Assembly: GCA_963665075.1 (NCBI GenBank)
Contig: OY762063.1
Coordinates: forward strand, 124,001-188,000
Source of the DNA: JAPULR01 sp963665075
GTDB lineage: Bacteria; Chloroflexota; Dehalococcoidia; Lucifugimonadales; GCA-2712585
Length of the DNA stretch: 64,000 nt
Direction: 5' to 3'
This document shows positions 53,370 to 60,761 of the stretch, piece by piece. A program made the translations under genes and the position numbers. The notes beneath the pieces are model-generated. The model did not search any database. It saw only the letters and a list, made by a program, of their open reading frames with translations, and was not told where the DNA came from. Every line of letters begins with the position of its first letter. The first letter of the stretch is position 1.

Positions 53370-54818
53370 TTAGTCAATGGGTTCACCGGAGCGTTCGAGG
53401 ACGAGTTTGTCCATTTCGAGCTGGATGGGGATTGGGTAGTTGCCGCTGAAGCAGGCGTGGCAGAAGCCGTTGGCCTGTCCGTCCACCACGTCCAGCAGCC
53501 CGGCTTCGCTGAGGTAGCCGAGGGTATCGACGCCGATGAATTCGCGGATTTCCTCCACGGTCATGTTGGCGGCGATGAGTTCGCGTCGGGTGGCCATGTC
53601 TACGCCGAAGTGGCAACTCCAGCGGATGGGCGGGGCGCAGACGCGCATGTGGATTTCCTTGGCGCCCGCGCGGCGCAGCAGGCGCACGACCCTCGGCGTG
53701 GTGGTGCCGCGGACGATGCTGTCGTCCACGACGATGAGACGCTTGCCCTGGATGACGTCGGGCATTGGGTTGAACTTAAGCTGAACGTCCAGCTCCCGGA
53801 GGCTCTGGTCGGGCTGGATGAAGGTCCGGCCCACGTAGCGATTCTTAATCAGGCCATCGCTGTAGGGGATGCCGATTTCGGCGGCGTAGCCCATCGCGGC
53901 GGCGGTGGCGGAGTCGGGGATGCCGATAACCACGTCGCCCTCGGCGGGCTGCTCCCGGGCCAGCTTCGCGCCCATTGCACGGCGGACGGAATAGACCTGG
54001 GAGCCGTCTATCTGAGTGTCCGGCCGGGCGAAGTAGATGAGTTCGAAGACGCAGAGGGCGCGGCGTTGGTCTCTGCCATCCCAGATGAAGGAGCGGATGC
54101 CGTCGCGGTCGATTATGACGGCTTCGGCGGGTTCCAGTTCGCGGACGTATTCGGCGCCGACGTGGTCGAGGGCGCAGCTTTCGGAAGCGACAATCCAGCC
54201 GCCGCTTTGCAGTCTTCCCAGGCAGAGGGGGCGCACCCCGAGGGGGTCCTTGATGCCGATGGTGACTTCGCGGGTCTGCACGACGGCGGAATAGGCGCCC
54301 TGTGCGTTTCGCATGACGTAGGTCAACCGCTCTTCCCAACTCTCGCCGGGGGCGTTGGCGAGGAGGCAGGCCAGCACCTCGGAATCGCTGGAGGTCGCGA
54401 AAGTCAGGCCCCAGTCGGACTGGAGCTTCTTGCGGAGGGCGAGGGCGTTGACCAGGTTGCCGTTGTGACCGAGGGCCAGCTGGCCGTTGACGCCGGAAAC
54501 GACGAAGGGCTGGGCGTTGTTGAGGGTGCTGGAGCCGGTGGTGGAGTAGCGGGTATGACCGATGGCCATGTCGGCGGTGAGGTGGGCCAGTTCGTCTTCC
54601 CGGAAGGCCTGGGCGACCAAGCCCATGTCGGTGTGCACTCTGAGGAAGCGACCGTCGGAGGAGGCGATGCCGGCGCTTTCCTGCCCCCGATGCTGGAGGG
54701 CGAAAAGGCCGAAGAAAGCCAGGCGTGCGGCCCTGTTCCTGGGCGAATAAACGCCGACTACCCCACATTCTTCCCTGGGCTTGTCCGGGAAGGTCCAAGG
54801 TCGGCGGCGTTCAGCCAT
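53370..54818 (-). CDS. purF: Amidophosphoribosyltransferase
   Basis: 482 aa, first committed step of purine synthesis. Cys18 after a 17-residue propeptide (EECGVVGVYS) is the expected mature N-terminal nucleophile. FALQHRGQESAGIAS and GHTRYSTTG belong to the glutaminase domain, LIVVDDSIVRGTTTPRV to the PRPP site, and VCAPPIRWSC and CHACFSGNYPIP supply cysteines as in the Fe-S-containing Bacillus-type enzyme. ATG 54818 follows AGGGGG; GTG 54824 is an alternative. A strong promoter lies 20 bases upstream. Confidence 0.95.
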   Translation of the reverse strand: MAERRRPWTFPDKPREECGVVGVYSPRNRAARLAFFGLFALQHRGQESAGIASSDGRFLRVHTDMGLVAQAFREDELAHLTADMAIGHTRYSTTGSSTLNNAQPFVVSGVNGQLALGHNGNLVNALALRKKLQSDWGLTFATSSDSEVLACLLANAPGESWEERLTYVMRNAQGAYSAVVQTREVTIGIKDPLGVRPLCLGRLQSGGWIVASESCALDHVGAEYVRELEPAEAVIIDRDGIRSFIWDGRDQRRALCVFELIYFARPDTQIDGSQVYSVRRAMGAKLAREQPAEGDVVIGIPDSATAAAMGYAAEIGIPYSDGLIKNRYVGRTFIQPDQSLRELDVQLKFNPMPDVIQGKRLIVVDDSIVRGTTTPRVVRLLRRAGAKEIHMRVCAPPIRWSCHFGVDMATRRELIAANMTVEEIREFIGVDTLGYLSEAGLLDVVDGQANGFCHACFSGNYPIPIQLEMDKLVLERSGEPID

Positions 54819-54837
54819 TTCCACCCCCTAAAGGAGG

Positions 54838-54866
54838 ATTATAGACTTACGGGTTGGCGAGGGCAA
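54838..54866 (-). promoter_or_regulatory. Promoter of purF
   Basis: Minus strand TTGCCC (plus 54861-54866), exactly 17 bp, TATAAT (54838-54843). The expected start near 54831 gives a leader of only about 13 bases. No purine riboswitch could fit in so short a leader. Confidence 0.65.
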
Positions 54867-54899
54867 GGGGGGAGGGAGTTCACCCGCGTTCCGGCCCCT

Positions 54900-55260
54900 C
54901 CCCTAGATTCCCGCTTTCGCGGGAATGACGGAGGTGGTTGAAGGGGGAAGGGATAAGATACCCTTCGACAAGCTCAGGGTGAGCGGAGGGTTGCGATGGA
55001 TTCCCGCTTGCGCGGGAATGACGGGTGGGGTTGCGGGAATGACGGGTGGGGTTGCGGGAATGACGGGTGGGGTTGCGGGAATGACGGGTGGGGTTGCGGG
55101 AATGACGGAGGGGGTTGCGGGAATGACGGAGGTGGTTGCGGATTGGCGATGGGGTTGCAGAACGACGGGTAGGGGCGACCGGCCGGTCGCCCCTACAGAG
55201 GAGAGCAAGGGGGGCGCCCTCACCCCGGCCCTCTCCCAGGATGGGAGAGGGGGGAAGAGG
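54900..55260 (+). repeat. Repeat cluster with 21-bp tandem array
   Basis: No gene between purF and jag. Family A (54904-54930), family B (54960-54985), family A (about 55000-55022) running into six 21-bp units from 55021 to 55146 (ACGGGTGGGGTTGCGGGAAT plus G, with variants), family E perfect palindrome (55169-55196) and family G (about 55217-55250). Right-side polarity. Confidence 0.85.
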
Positions 55261-55285
55261 GGAAGGGGGAGGATGGGGGTTCATG

Positions 55286-55951
55286 TTAGCGGTTGTGGTA
55301 GTTGTCTTTGGGGGTGATGGAGACGCGGCGGCCGTTGCCCCAGCCGGAGCTTTCGGTGGTCACCGATGGGTTGTTGGCGAGGGCCATGTGGACGATGCGG
55401 CGCTCGTTGGGAGGCATGGGTTCCAGGGAGATGGAGCGTCCGGTGCCGGCCACCTTGTTGGCGACGCGCTGGGCCAACTCCTCCAGGGAGCGCTGCCTCC
55501 TCAGCCGGTACTCTTCAACGTCGAGAAGGACGCGGACGTTCTCTTCCTGGCTTCGGTTGACGATGATGTTGACGATGAATTGAAGGGAGCGGAGGGTTTC
55601 GCCGCGTCTGCCGATGAGCAGGCCGGCGTCTTCGCCTTCGATGTCCACCTGGGGGCCGCCCGACTGGGGGTCGTGGGCGCTTCTGAGGGTGCAAATGGCG
55701 GACGCTCCGGACAGTTCCAGCAGCGTGGAGACGACCTCCATCGTCTTGAGGCCGGCGTCGTCCTGGATGGAGAGCTTGCGGACACGAATCTTGGCGTCTT
55801 CCGAACCTATGCCGAGGAAGCCGACCTTTCCGCGGCTAATGACCTCTACTTCTACCTCGTCGCGCGCGGCGTCGAGCTCGTGCATTGCGACCTCGATTGC
55901 TTCGTCGACGGTTTTTGCCGTTATTACTCTTGTCAGTGGATCCTCTATCAT
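55286..55951 (-). CDS. jag: Jag/KhpB (EloR) RNA-binding protein
   Basis: 221 aa. An N-terminal Jag_N domain (TAKTVDEAIEVAMHELDAA and VISRGKVGFLGIGSEDAKI), a KH-II domain with EDAGLLIGRRGETLRSLQFI, and a C-terminal R3H domain (RSISLEPMPPNERRIVHMAL). It binds RNA and, in Gram-positives, influences cell elongation. ATG 55951 with GAGGAAG upstream gives the usual start, which places its first 38 codons inside the 3' end of yidC in another frame. Confidence 0.92.
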   Translation of the reverse strand: MIEDPLTRVITAKTVDEAIEVAMHELDAARDEVEVEVISRGKVGFLGIGSEDAKIRVRKLSIQDDAGLKTMEVVSTLLELSGASAICTLRSAHDPQSGGPQVDIEGEDAGLLIGRRGETLRSLQFIVNIIVNRSQEENVRVLLDVEEYRLRRQRSLEELAQRVANKVAGTGRSISLEPMPPNERRIVHMALANNPSVTTESSGWGNGRRVSITPKDNYHNR

Positions 55952-56771
55952 CTGTTGCTTCCTCCTCGGGTTGGGAGTCCTTCTCATCGTCCTTGTCGTC
56001 GTCCTCCTGGACCGCGGGCGTGGACTTGCGGAAGAGAGGCTCCCAACCGGTTATTGGATATTGGGTGAATACGCCCACCACGTTCGACACCACCCAGTAG
56101 AGGGCGAGGCCGCTGGGGAAGGTCATGCTCAGAAGACCGAGCATAATCGGCATCATCCAGAGCATCATCGACTGGGTGGACTGCTGGCGCGGGTCCGCCG
56201 AGGGCATGGACGTCATCTTCTGCTGAACCCAGGTGGAACCGCCGACAAGCAGGGGCATGACGATGTTGGTGGGGTCCGGCTCGGCGAGGTTGAGCCACAG
56301 GAAATCGCTGCTGAGGGGTATGGCCTCGTGGACGTTCGGCACCCAGGAATAGAGCTTTTCGGAAAGGGCGACCAGCCTGTCGGGGTTGGTGGGCAGGGTT
56401 TGAATGAGGGCCTGGAAGAGGCCAATCCATATCGGGAACTGGATGAGCAGGGGGCCGAGGCAGCCGACGGGGTTGACGCCGGCCTCCCGGTACATTTTCA
56501 TAGTTTCCGAGGAGATCTTCTTGGAGTCGCCCTTGTACTTGTCCCGGATCTTCTGCATCCTGGGCTGGAGGGCGGTCATGGCCCGCATCTGCCGAATCTG
56601 CTTGAGGGTGAGGGGGGTGGTGAGGATGCGGATGATGATGGTGAAGGCGATGATGGAGAGGCCCATGTTGCTGAACAGCACGGAGTAGAGGAACACGAGG
56701 CTGTTTATCATGGGCCGCAGGATGCCCTGATTCCAGATGTCGGTGAAAAGGTTGGCTAGGATATATTCCAT
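55836..56771 (-). CDS. yidC: YidC/Oxa1-family membrane protein insertase
   Basis: 311 aa. Short form without the large periplasmic domain. Membrane segments include MINSLVFLYSVLFSNMGLSI, LLIQFPIWIGLFQALIQT and MLWMMPIMLGLLSMTFPSGL; TFPSGLALYW is the family motif. The C-terminal tail is highly charged, first acidic (EDDDKDDEKDSQPEEEATDD) then strongly basic (RRRSNRGRNARARRRARRGR), as in ribosome-binding tails. The last ~39 codons overlap jag by 116 bases. Confidence 0.93.
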   Translation of the reverse strand: MEYILANLFTDIWNQGILRPMINSLVFLYSVLFSNMGLSIIAFTIIIRILTTPLTLKQIRQMRAMTALQPRMQKIRDKYKGDSKKISSETMKMYREAGVNPVGCLGPLLIQFPIWIGLFQALIQTLPTNPDRLVALSEKLYSWVPNVHEAIPLSSDFLWLNLAEPDPTNIVMPLLVGGSTWVQQKMTSMPSADPRQQSTQSMMLWMMPIMLGLLSMTFPSGLALYWVVSNVVGVFTQYPITGWEPLFRKSTPAVQEDDDKDDEKDSQPEEEATDDRGSTDKSNNGKNRRRSNRGRNARARRRARRGRSRGH

Positions 56772-56781
56772 GCTTACTCGG

Positions 56782-58008
56782 CTATTCTCTGGTTTCCACG
56801 GTCCAGGATACTCTCCATCTGTCCACGTCCAAGGACCTTACCACACCGTCAACGTCTCCGAAATAGACGCGGGCCAGTTCGCCCGCGCCCGCGGAAGCGA
56901 GGGAGGCGCGGATGTCTTTGTCGAGAGGAAGGGGCACCTCCTCGGCGGTTCCGGTGGACACGTCCAGTATGGATACCAGGCCACTTTTCGCGGCGACGAC
57001 CAACTTGTCGTCGATGAGGGCCGGCGTGGAGTTGACGATGTATCCGATTTCGTGAGTCCACAGAGGAGGGTCGCCGTCGCGCCGGTCGATGGGTAGGGCG
57101 ACGACCTCCCCGCCCATGTCCGAAACGAAGACGGTTGCGCCGTCGGAGACGGGGCCGGCCCACCACCAGCCGTCGGATGAATAGGTCCACAGGACGGCGG
57201 CGTTGGAGGCGTTCAGGGCGTAGAAGGTGCGGTCGAAGGAGCCGAAGACGACGGCGCCGCCTACAACGAGGGGGCTGGTGACGATGGCGCCGCCGGTCTT
57301 GAACTTCCAGACTTCTTCGCCGGATTCGACGGAAACGGCGTAGATATAGCCGTCCATTGCGCCGAAGTAGGCCACGCCGTTGGCGATGGCGGGGGTTGAC
57401 CAGATGCGACGCTCCTTGCCCTGACTGGTGAGAAGGCCCTGGGTCTGGTAGGTCCAGCGCCGGTCGCCGTTGGCGGCGTCGAAGCAGTAGAGCCGGCCGT
57501 CTTCGGAACCCACCAGCAGGCGGCCGCCCGTGAGCACGGGGCCGCCGACGAGGGCGCCTTCGATGGTCTTCTCCCATTCGTCCTGTTGAAGCTGGCTGTT
57601 GGACTCCCTATCGCGCCGCAGGGCAATGAGGCGGCCCGTTTCTTCGTCGGTGCGGGCGCTGCTCAGGTAGACGTGGGTTTCGCCGACGGCCGGCGGGCCG
57701 AAGATGGAACCGAGCCGGTTCTCCTCCCGGGGTTTGTATTCCCAGAGGGGAGCGGCGCGTTCGTCCTTGTCCAACTCCTGGGCGTTCAGGGCAAGGACGT
57801 TGCCGTCGCGGGTTCCGGCGTAGACGACGCCGTCGGCCACGGTGACCGGCGTCCAACCTTCGGCGACGCCGATGACGTTCCCCGGCGCGCAGGCCGCCAG
57901 AACCAGCGCCAAGAGGGCGATGGCGGGAAGCAGCAGGATCGGGTGCGGCTTGGGGGAGGTCTTTGGAACGCCTGAGGGCGCAGATCCGGTTATGGAAGGG
58001 ATTGGCAT
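56782..58008 (-). CDS. PQQ-like beta-propeller lipoprotein (BamB-like)
   Basis: 408 aa. The signal peptide LLLPAIALLALVLAAC ends in a lipobox. The rest is a seven- or eight-bladed propeller of repeated units: VADGVVYAGTRDGNVLALNA, GGRLLVGSEDGRLYCFDAAN, ANGVAYFGAMDGYIYAVSVE, GGAVVFGSFDRTFYALNASN. It is similar in architecture to BamB, but in this cluster it may assist YidC-dependent assembly at the membrane, which is inference. It lies between yidD and yidC with gaps of 2 and 10 bases. Confidence 0.85.
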   Translation of the reverse strand: MPIPSITGSAPSGVPKTSPKPHPILLLPAIALLALVLAACAPGNVIGVAEGWTPVTVADGVVYAGTRDGNVLALNAQELDKDERAAPLWEYKPREENRLGSIFGPPAVGETHVYLSSARTDEETGRLIALRRDRESNSQLQQDEWEKTIEGALVGGPVLTGGRLLVGSEDGRLYCFDAANGDRRWTYQTQGLLTSQGKERRIWSTPAIANGVAYFGAMDGYIYAVSVESGEEVWKFKTGGAIVTSPLVVGGAVVFGSFDRTFYALNASNAAVLWTYSSDGWWWAGPVSDGATVFVSDMGGEVVALPIDRRDGDPPLWTHEIGYIVNSTPALIDDKLVVAAKSGLVSILDVSTGTAEEVPLPLDKDIRASLASAGAGELARVYFGDVDGVVRSLDVDRWRVSWTVETRE

Positions 58009-58010
58009 GA

Positions 58011-58223
58011 TTAAGGAACGGGGTCGTAGCCCTTTCCTCCCAGGGGACGGCAGCGACCGAGGCGCTTCATGGAAAGCCAGGCGCCTTTGAACGCGCCATG
58101 ACGCTCGATGGCTTGGTGGGAGTAGTGGGAGCAGGTGGGTTGAAACCTGCAATAAGTGGGAAGATAGGGAGAGACGGCCAGGCTGTAGAACCTGATGGCG
58201 ACCAATGCCAGGCGCTTCAACAT
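58011..58223 (-). CDS. yidD: Membrane protein insertion efficiency factor YidD
   Basis: 70 aa. MLKRLALVAIRFYSLAVSPY and FQPTCSHYSHQAIERHG are the family signatures; GRCRPLGGKGYDPVP is the usual end. A small amphipathic membrane-associated protein helping YidC. Its ATG overlaps the rnpA stop by one base (TGATG). Confidence 0.95.
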   Translation of the reverse strand: MLKRLALVAIRFYSLAVSPYLPTYCRFQPTCSHYSHQAIERHGAFKGAWLSMKRLGRCRPLGGKGYDPVP

Positions 58224-58576
58224 CAGCGTCCGCGGCTCCGGGACGAGCTTTCCAAAAGATTGCTCCTTCTCAGCAGGTTGTAGACGGCCCATTTCATACT
58301 GTCGAAACTGGCGTCCACGCTGTTTTTTCTCACGATGAATACCAAATCCCAGCCGGCCTTGACCGGCGCGACTCTGAGTATCTCCTTGAGTCTGCGCCTG
58401 AGCCTGTTTCTAACAACGGCGTTGCCGATTCGGCGGGTTGCGGTAAATCCAAAGCGGGTTTCTGCTTCGTTATTGGCGAGGATTCTCAGAACGAGAAGAT
58501 TGTTAACCCAAACCCTGCCCTCGTCGCGCATCTGGGAAAACCTTCGGCTGCTTCTTAACCGCTGGTCTCTCCTCAT
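58223..58576 (-). CDS. rnpA: Ribonuclease P protein component
   Basis: 117 aa. The RNR motif lies in ATRRIGNAVVRNRLRRRLKE, followed by GWDLVFIVRKNS. It binds the catalytic RNase P RNA, which is not in this window. It lies 15 bases after rpmH in the classic order. Confidence 0.95.
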   Translation of the reverse strand: MRRDQRLRSSRRFSQMRDEGRVWVNNLLVLRILANNEAETRFGFTATRRIGNAVVRNRLRRRLKEILRVAPVKAGWDLVFIVRKNSVDASFDSMKWAVYNLLRRSNLLESSSRSRGR

Positions 58577-58591
58577 GAACTTCGGGCATGG

Positions 58592-58729
58592 CTAGACGGT
58601 GAGCCGGCGACGGCCCTTGAATCGGCGCCGCTTGAGGACGTTTTGACCCCCGCGGCTCCTCATGCGGCGGATGAAACCGTGGACTCGCTTCCGGCGTCGG
58701 ACTTTGGGTTGGTATGTACGCTTGGGCAT
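58592..58729 (-). CDS. rpmH: 50S ribosomal protein L34
   Basis: 45 aa: starts MPKRTYQPKVRRRKRVHGFI and ends RRRFKGRRRLTV. The pattern KRTYQPxxRRRxRxHGF is unmistakable. TAGGAG precedes the ATG. First gene of the rpmH-rnpA-yidD-propeller-yidC-jag cluster. Confidence 0.97.
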   Translation of the reverse strand: MPKRTYQPKVRRRKRVHGFIRRMRSRGGQNVLKRRRFKGRRRLTV

Positions 58730-58755
58730 GCTGTTTCAGTCTCCTAAGTCAGACG

Positions 58756-58784
58756 ATTATAATTATTGGGAAATTCCCTGTCAA
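58756..58784 (-). promoter_or_regulatory. Consensus promoter of the rpmH cluster
   Basis: Minus strand TTGACA (plus 58779-58784), 17 bp, TATAAT (58756-58761): perfect in both hexamers and spacing. The leader would be about 20 bases. Confidence 0.8.
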
Positions 58785-58795
58785 TTTTCAATGGG

Positions 58796-59104
58796 GATTT
58801 GGGGGAGTTCAGGCCAGGATGGGTGGAGAGGGGGATGGATTCCCGCCTTCGCGGGAATGACGAGGGGGGGCGGGAATGACGAAGGAGGGAATGGGGAACG
58901 CTCGACCCTTCGACAGGCTCAGGGTGAGCGGGGGGAGTCACCCCCATCCTGACCTTCCCCCGTCAAGGGGGAAGGGATAAGAGGGGAACGCTCGACCCTT
59001 CGACAGGCCCTTCGACAAGCTCAGGATGATCTCAGGGTGAGCGGGGGGAGTCACCCCCATCCTAACCTTGCCCCGTCAAGGGGGAAGGGAGAAGAGGGGA
59101 GAGG
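58796..59104 (+). repeat. Repeat cluster between rpmH and tlyA
   Basis: No gene. Family A (58836-58862) with one extra tail, family B (58903-58930), family C (58938-58980), doubled family B (58988-59042) and family C (59052-59095). Right-side polarity. Confidence 0.8.
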
Positions 59105-59125
59105 ATTGACACGAAAGGGGTCGAG

Positions 59126-59869
59126 TTGAAGGTCAAGAGAAAGCGGCTGGACGTGCTGCTGGTGGAGCGGGAGATGGTTCCAAGCCGGGCCAAGGCGCAG
59201 GCGTTGATAATGGCGGGGGAGGTTTCTTCCGAAGGGCTGGCGCTGACCAAGGCAGGCGCGCTGGTGGCGGTTGACGCGCCTATCAGCATTCGGGAGAAGC
59301 CGCCGTTCGTTGGACGGGGCGGGTTGAAGCTGGCCCATGCGCTGGAGGAATTTGGCGTCAATCCGAAGGGGATGACGGCGCTGGACGTGGGAGCTTCTAC
59401 GGGGGGATTCACGGACTGCCTGCTGCAGGGTGGGGCGCGTCGGGTGTATGCGCTGGACGTGGGCAGGGGGCAGTTGGACTATGGGCTGCGTCAAGACCCC
59501 AGGGTGGTTGTGATGGAAAGGGTGAACGCCCACTATCCCTTTGAGTTGCCGGAGAAAGTGGGAGTCGTCACGGTGGACGTTTCCTTCATATCGTTGACGC
59601 AGGTGCTTCCCAACGTACTGCCCCATCTGAAGGAAGGGGGATGCGTGGTCGCGCTGGTTAAGCCCCAGTTCGAGGCGCGGCGGCGGGAGGTTGGGAAGGG
59701 CGGGGTGGTCCGCGACCCGCTCATCCACGCGAGGGTGTTGGGACGGGTTATCCGGTGGGCGACGGATGCAGGGTTGCGTCTGCGCGGGATTACGCCGTCG
59801 CCGATTCTGGGGGCGGCGGGCAACCGGGAATTCTTCCTGCATCTGAGTTTCTACGAAGATGGGACGTAA
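59126..59869 (+). CDS. tlyA: TlyA-family rRNA 2'-O-methyltransferase
   Basis: 247 aa. An N-terminal S4 RNA-binding domain (KRLDVLLVEREMVPSRAKAQ) and a Rossmann methyltransferase with ALDVGASTGGFTDCLLQGGA and VTVDVSFISLTQVLPNVL. It methylates 16S and/or 23S rRNA, which in mycobacteria governs capreomycin sensitivity. TTG 59126 is the best start, with AGGGG upstream. It overlaps the pfkB-like gene by 11 bases. Confidence 0.92.
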   Translation: MKVKRKRLDVLLVEREMVPSRAKAQALIMAGEVSSEGLALTKAGALVAVDAPISIREKPPFVGRGGLKLAHALEEFGVNPKGMTALDVGASTGGFTDCLLQGGARRVYALDVGRGQLDYGLRQDPRVVVMERVNAHYPFELPEKVGVVTVDVSFISLTQVLPNVLPHLKEGGCVVALVKPQFEARRREVGKGGVVRDPLIHARVLGRVIRWATDAGLRLRGITPSPILGAAGNREFFLHLSFYEDGT

Positions 59870-60761
59870 ACCTCGCTTCCTCGCCATCGGGCACGTGACG
59901 CGGGACCTGACGGAGGGAGGGCCGGTCGCGGGCGGGGCGGCGTTGTACGCGTCAGTGACGGCGGCGCGGTTGGGTTGGAAGTCGGGGCTGGTTACGCGGG
60001 GGGCGCCGCCGGAGGCGCGGGAGTTTCTCAGTTCGCTGGACATGGTTGTCAACGAGCCGTCGGAGACAACCACCACCTTCGACATACGCTATTCCCGGGA
60101 TGCGCGAAGGGTTGCGCTACGTGAACTTGCGCCGCCCATTGAGGCGCAACAGTTGCCGGCGGACTGGGAGGATGCGTCCGTTGTGATGCTGGCGCCGGTG
60201 TTTCAGGAAGCGCCGACGTCGTTGGCGGGGCGGTTTCCGGGGGCGCTGATGGGCGTCTCGCCGCAGGGTTGGCTGCGACGAAGGTCGGCATCGGGTAAGG
60301 TCGAGGCCGCTGAATGGTATGACGCGGAAGTCTTGAATCGAGCCGACGTGGTTGTGCTTTCAGAGTTGGACGTGGTGGGCGGGCGGATTCCATCGCGATG
60401 GCTTGAGCACGACGGGGTATTCATCCTGACCAAAGGCAGACGCGGCGCAATGATGCGGCATGGGGGAAGGCGGTTCGACATTCCGCCCTATCGGGCGAAT
60501 GAGGTTGATGCGACGGGGGCCGGGGATGTATTCGCCGCCGCCTTTCTGATACGATATTTTGATACAAACGACGTCTGCGCCGCCGCGCTGTTCGCCAGCT
60601 GCGCCGCATCTTTGAAGGTGGAAGGAATCGGAGTCGCGGCAATTCCGACAAGGGAGCGGGTTCAACGAAGGATGAACCGCTATCCGGCCATGAGGGTGAA
60701 GGCGTCAAATTCCGATGAATCCCAGGTTTACGAGTCAGGAGTCTTCGACAACGATGTTTAG
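59859..60761 (+). CDS. PfkB-family carbohydrate/nucleoside kinase
   Basis: 300 aa ribokinase fold. PRFLAIGHVTRDLTEGG and GGAALYASVTAARLGW at the N-terminus; the C-terminal ATP/catalytic motif is EVDATGAGDVFAAAFL with the base Asp. The N-terminal GG motif and lid are shorter than in ribokinase, and the substrate is unknown. It overlaps tlyA at its start and ileS at its end (8 bases), so the three form a tight operon. Confidence 0.87.
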   Translation: MGRKPRFLAIGHVTRDLTEGGPVAGGAALYASVTAARLGWKSGLVTRGAPPEAREFLSSLDMVVNEPSETTTTFDIRYSRDARRVALRELAPPIEAQQLPADWEDASVVMLAPVFQEAPTSLAGRFPGALMGVSPQGWLRRRSASGKVEAAEWYDAEVLNRADVVVLSELDVVGGRIPSRWLEHDGVFILTKGRRGAMMRHGGRRFDIPPYRANEVDATGAGDVFAAAFLIRYFDTNDVCAAALFASCAASLKVEGIGVAAIPTRERVQRRMNRYPAMRVKASNSDESQVYESGVFDNDV

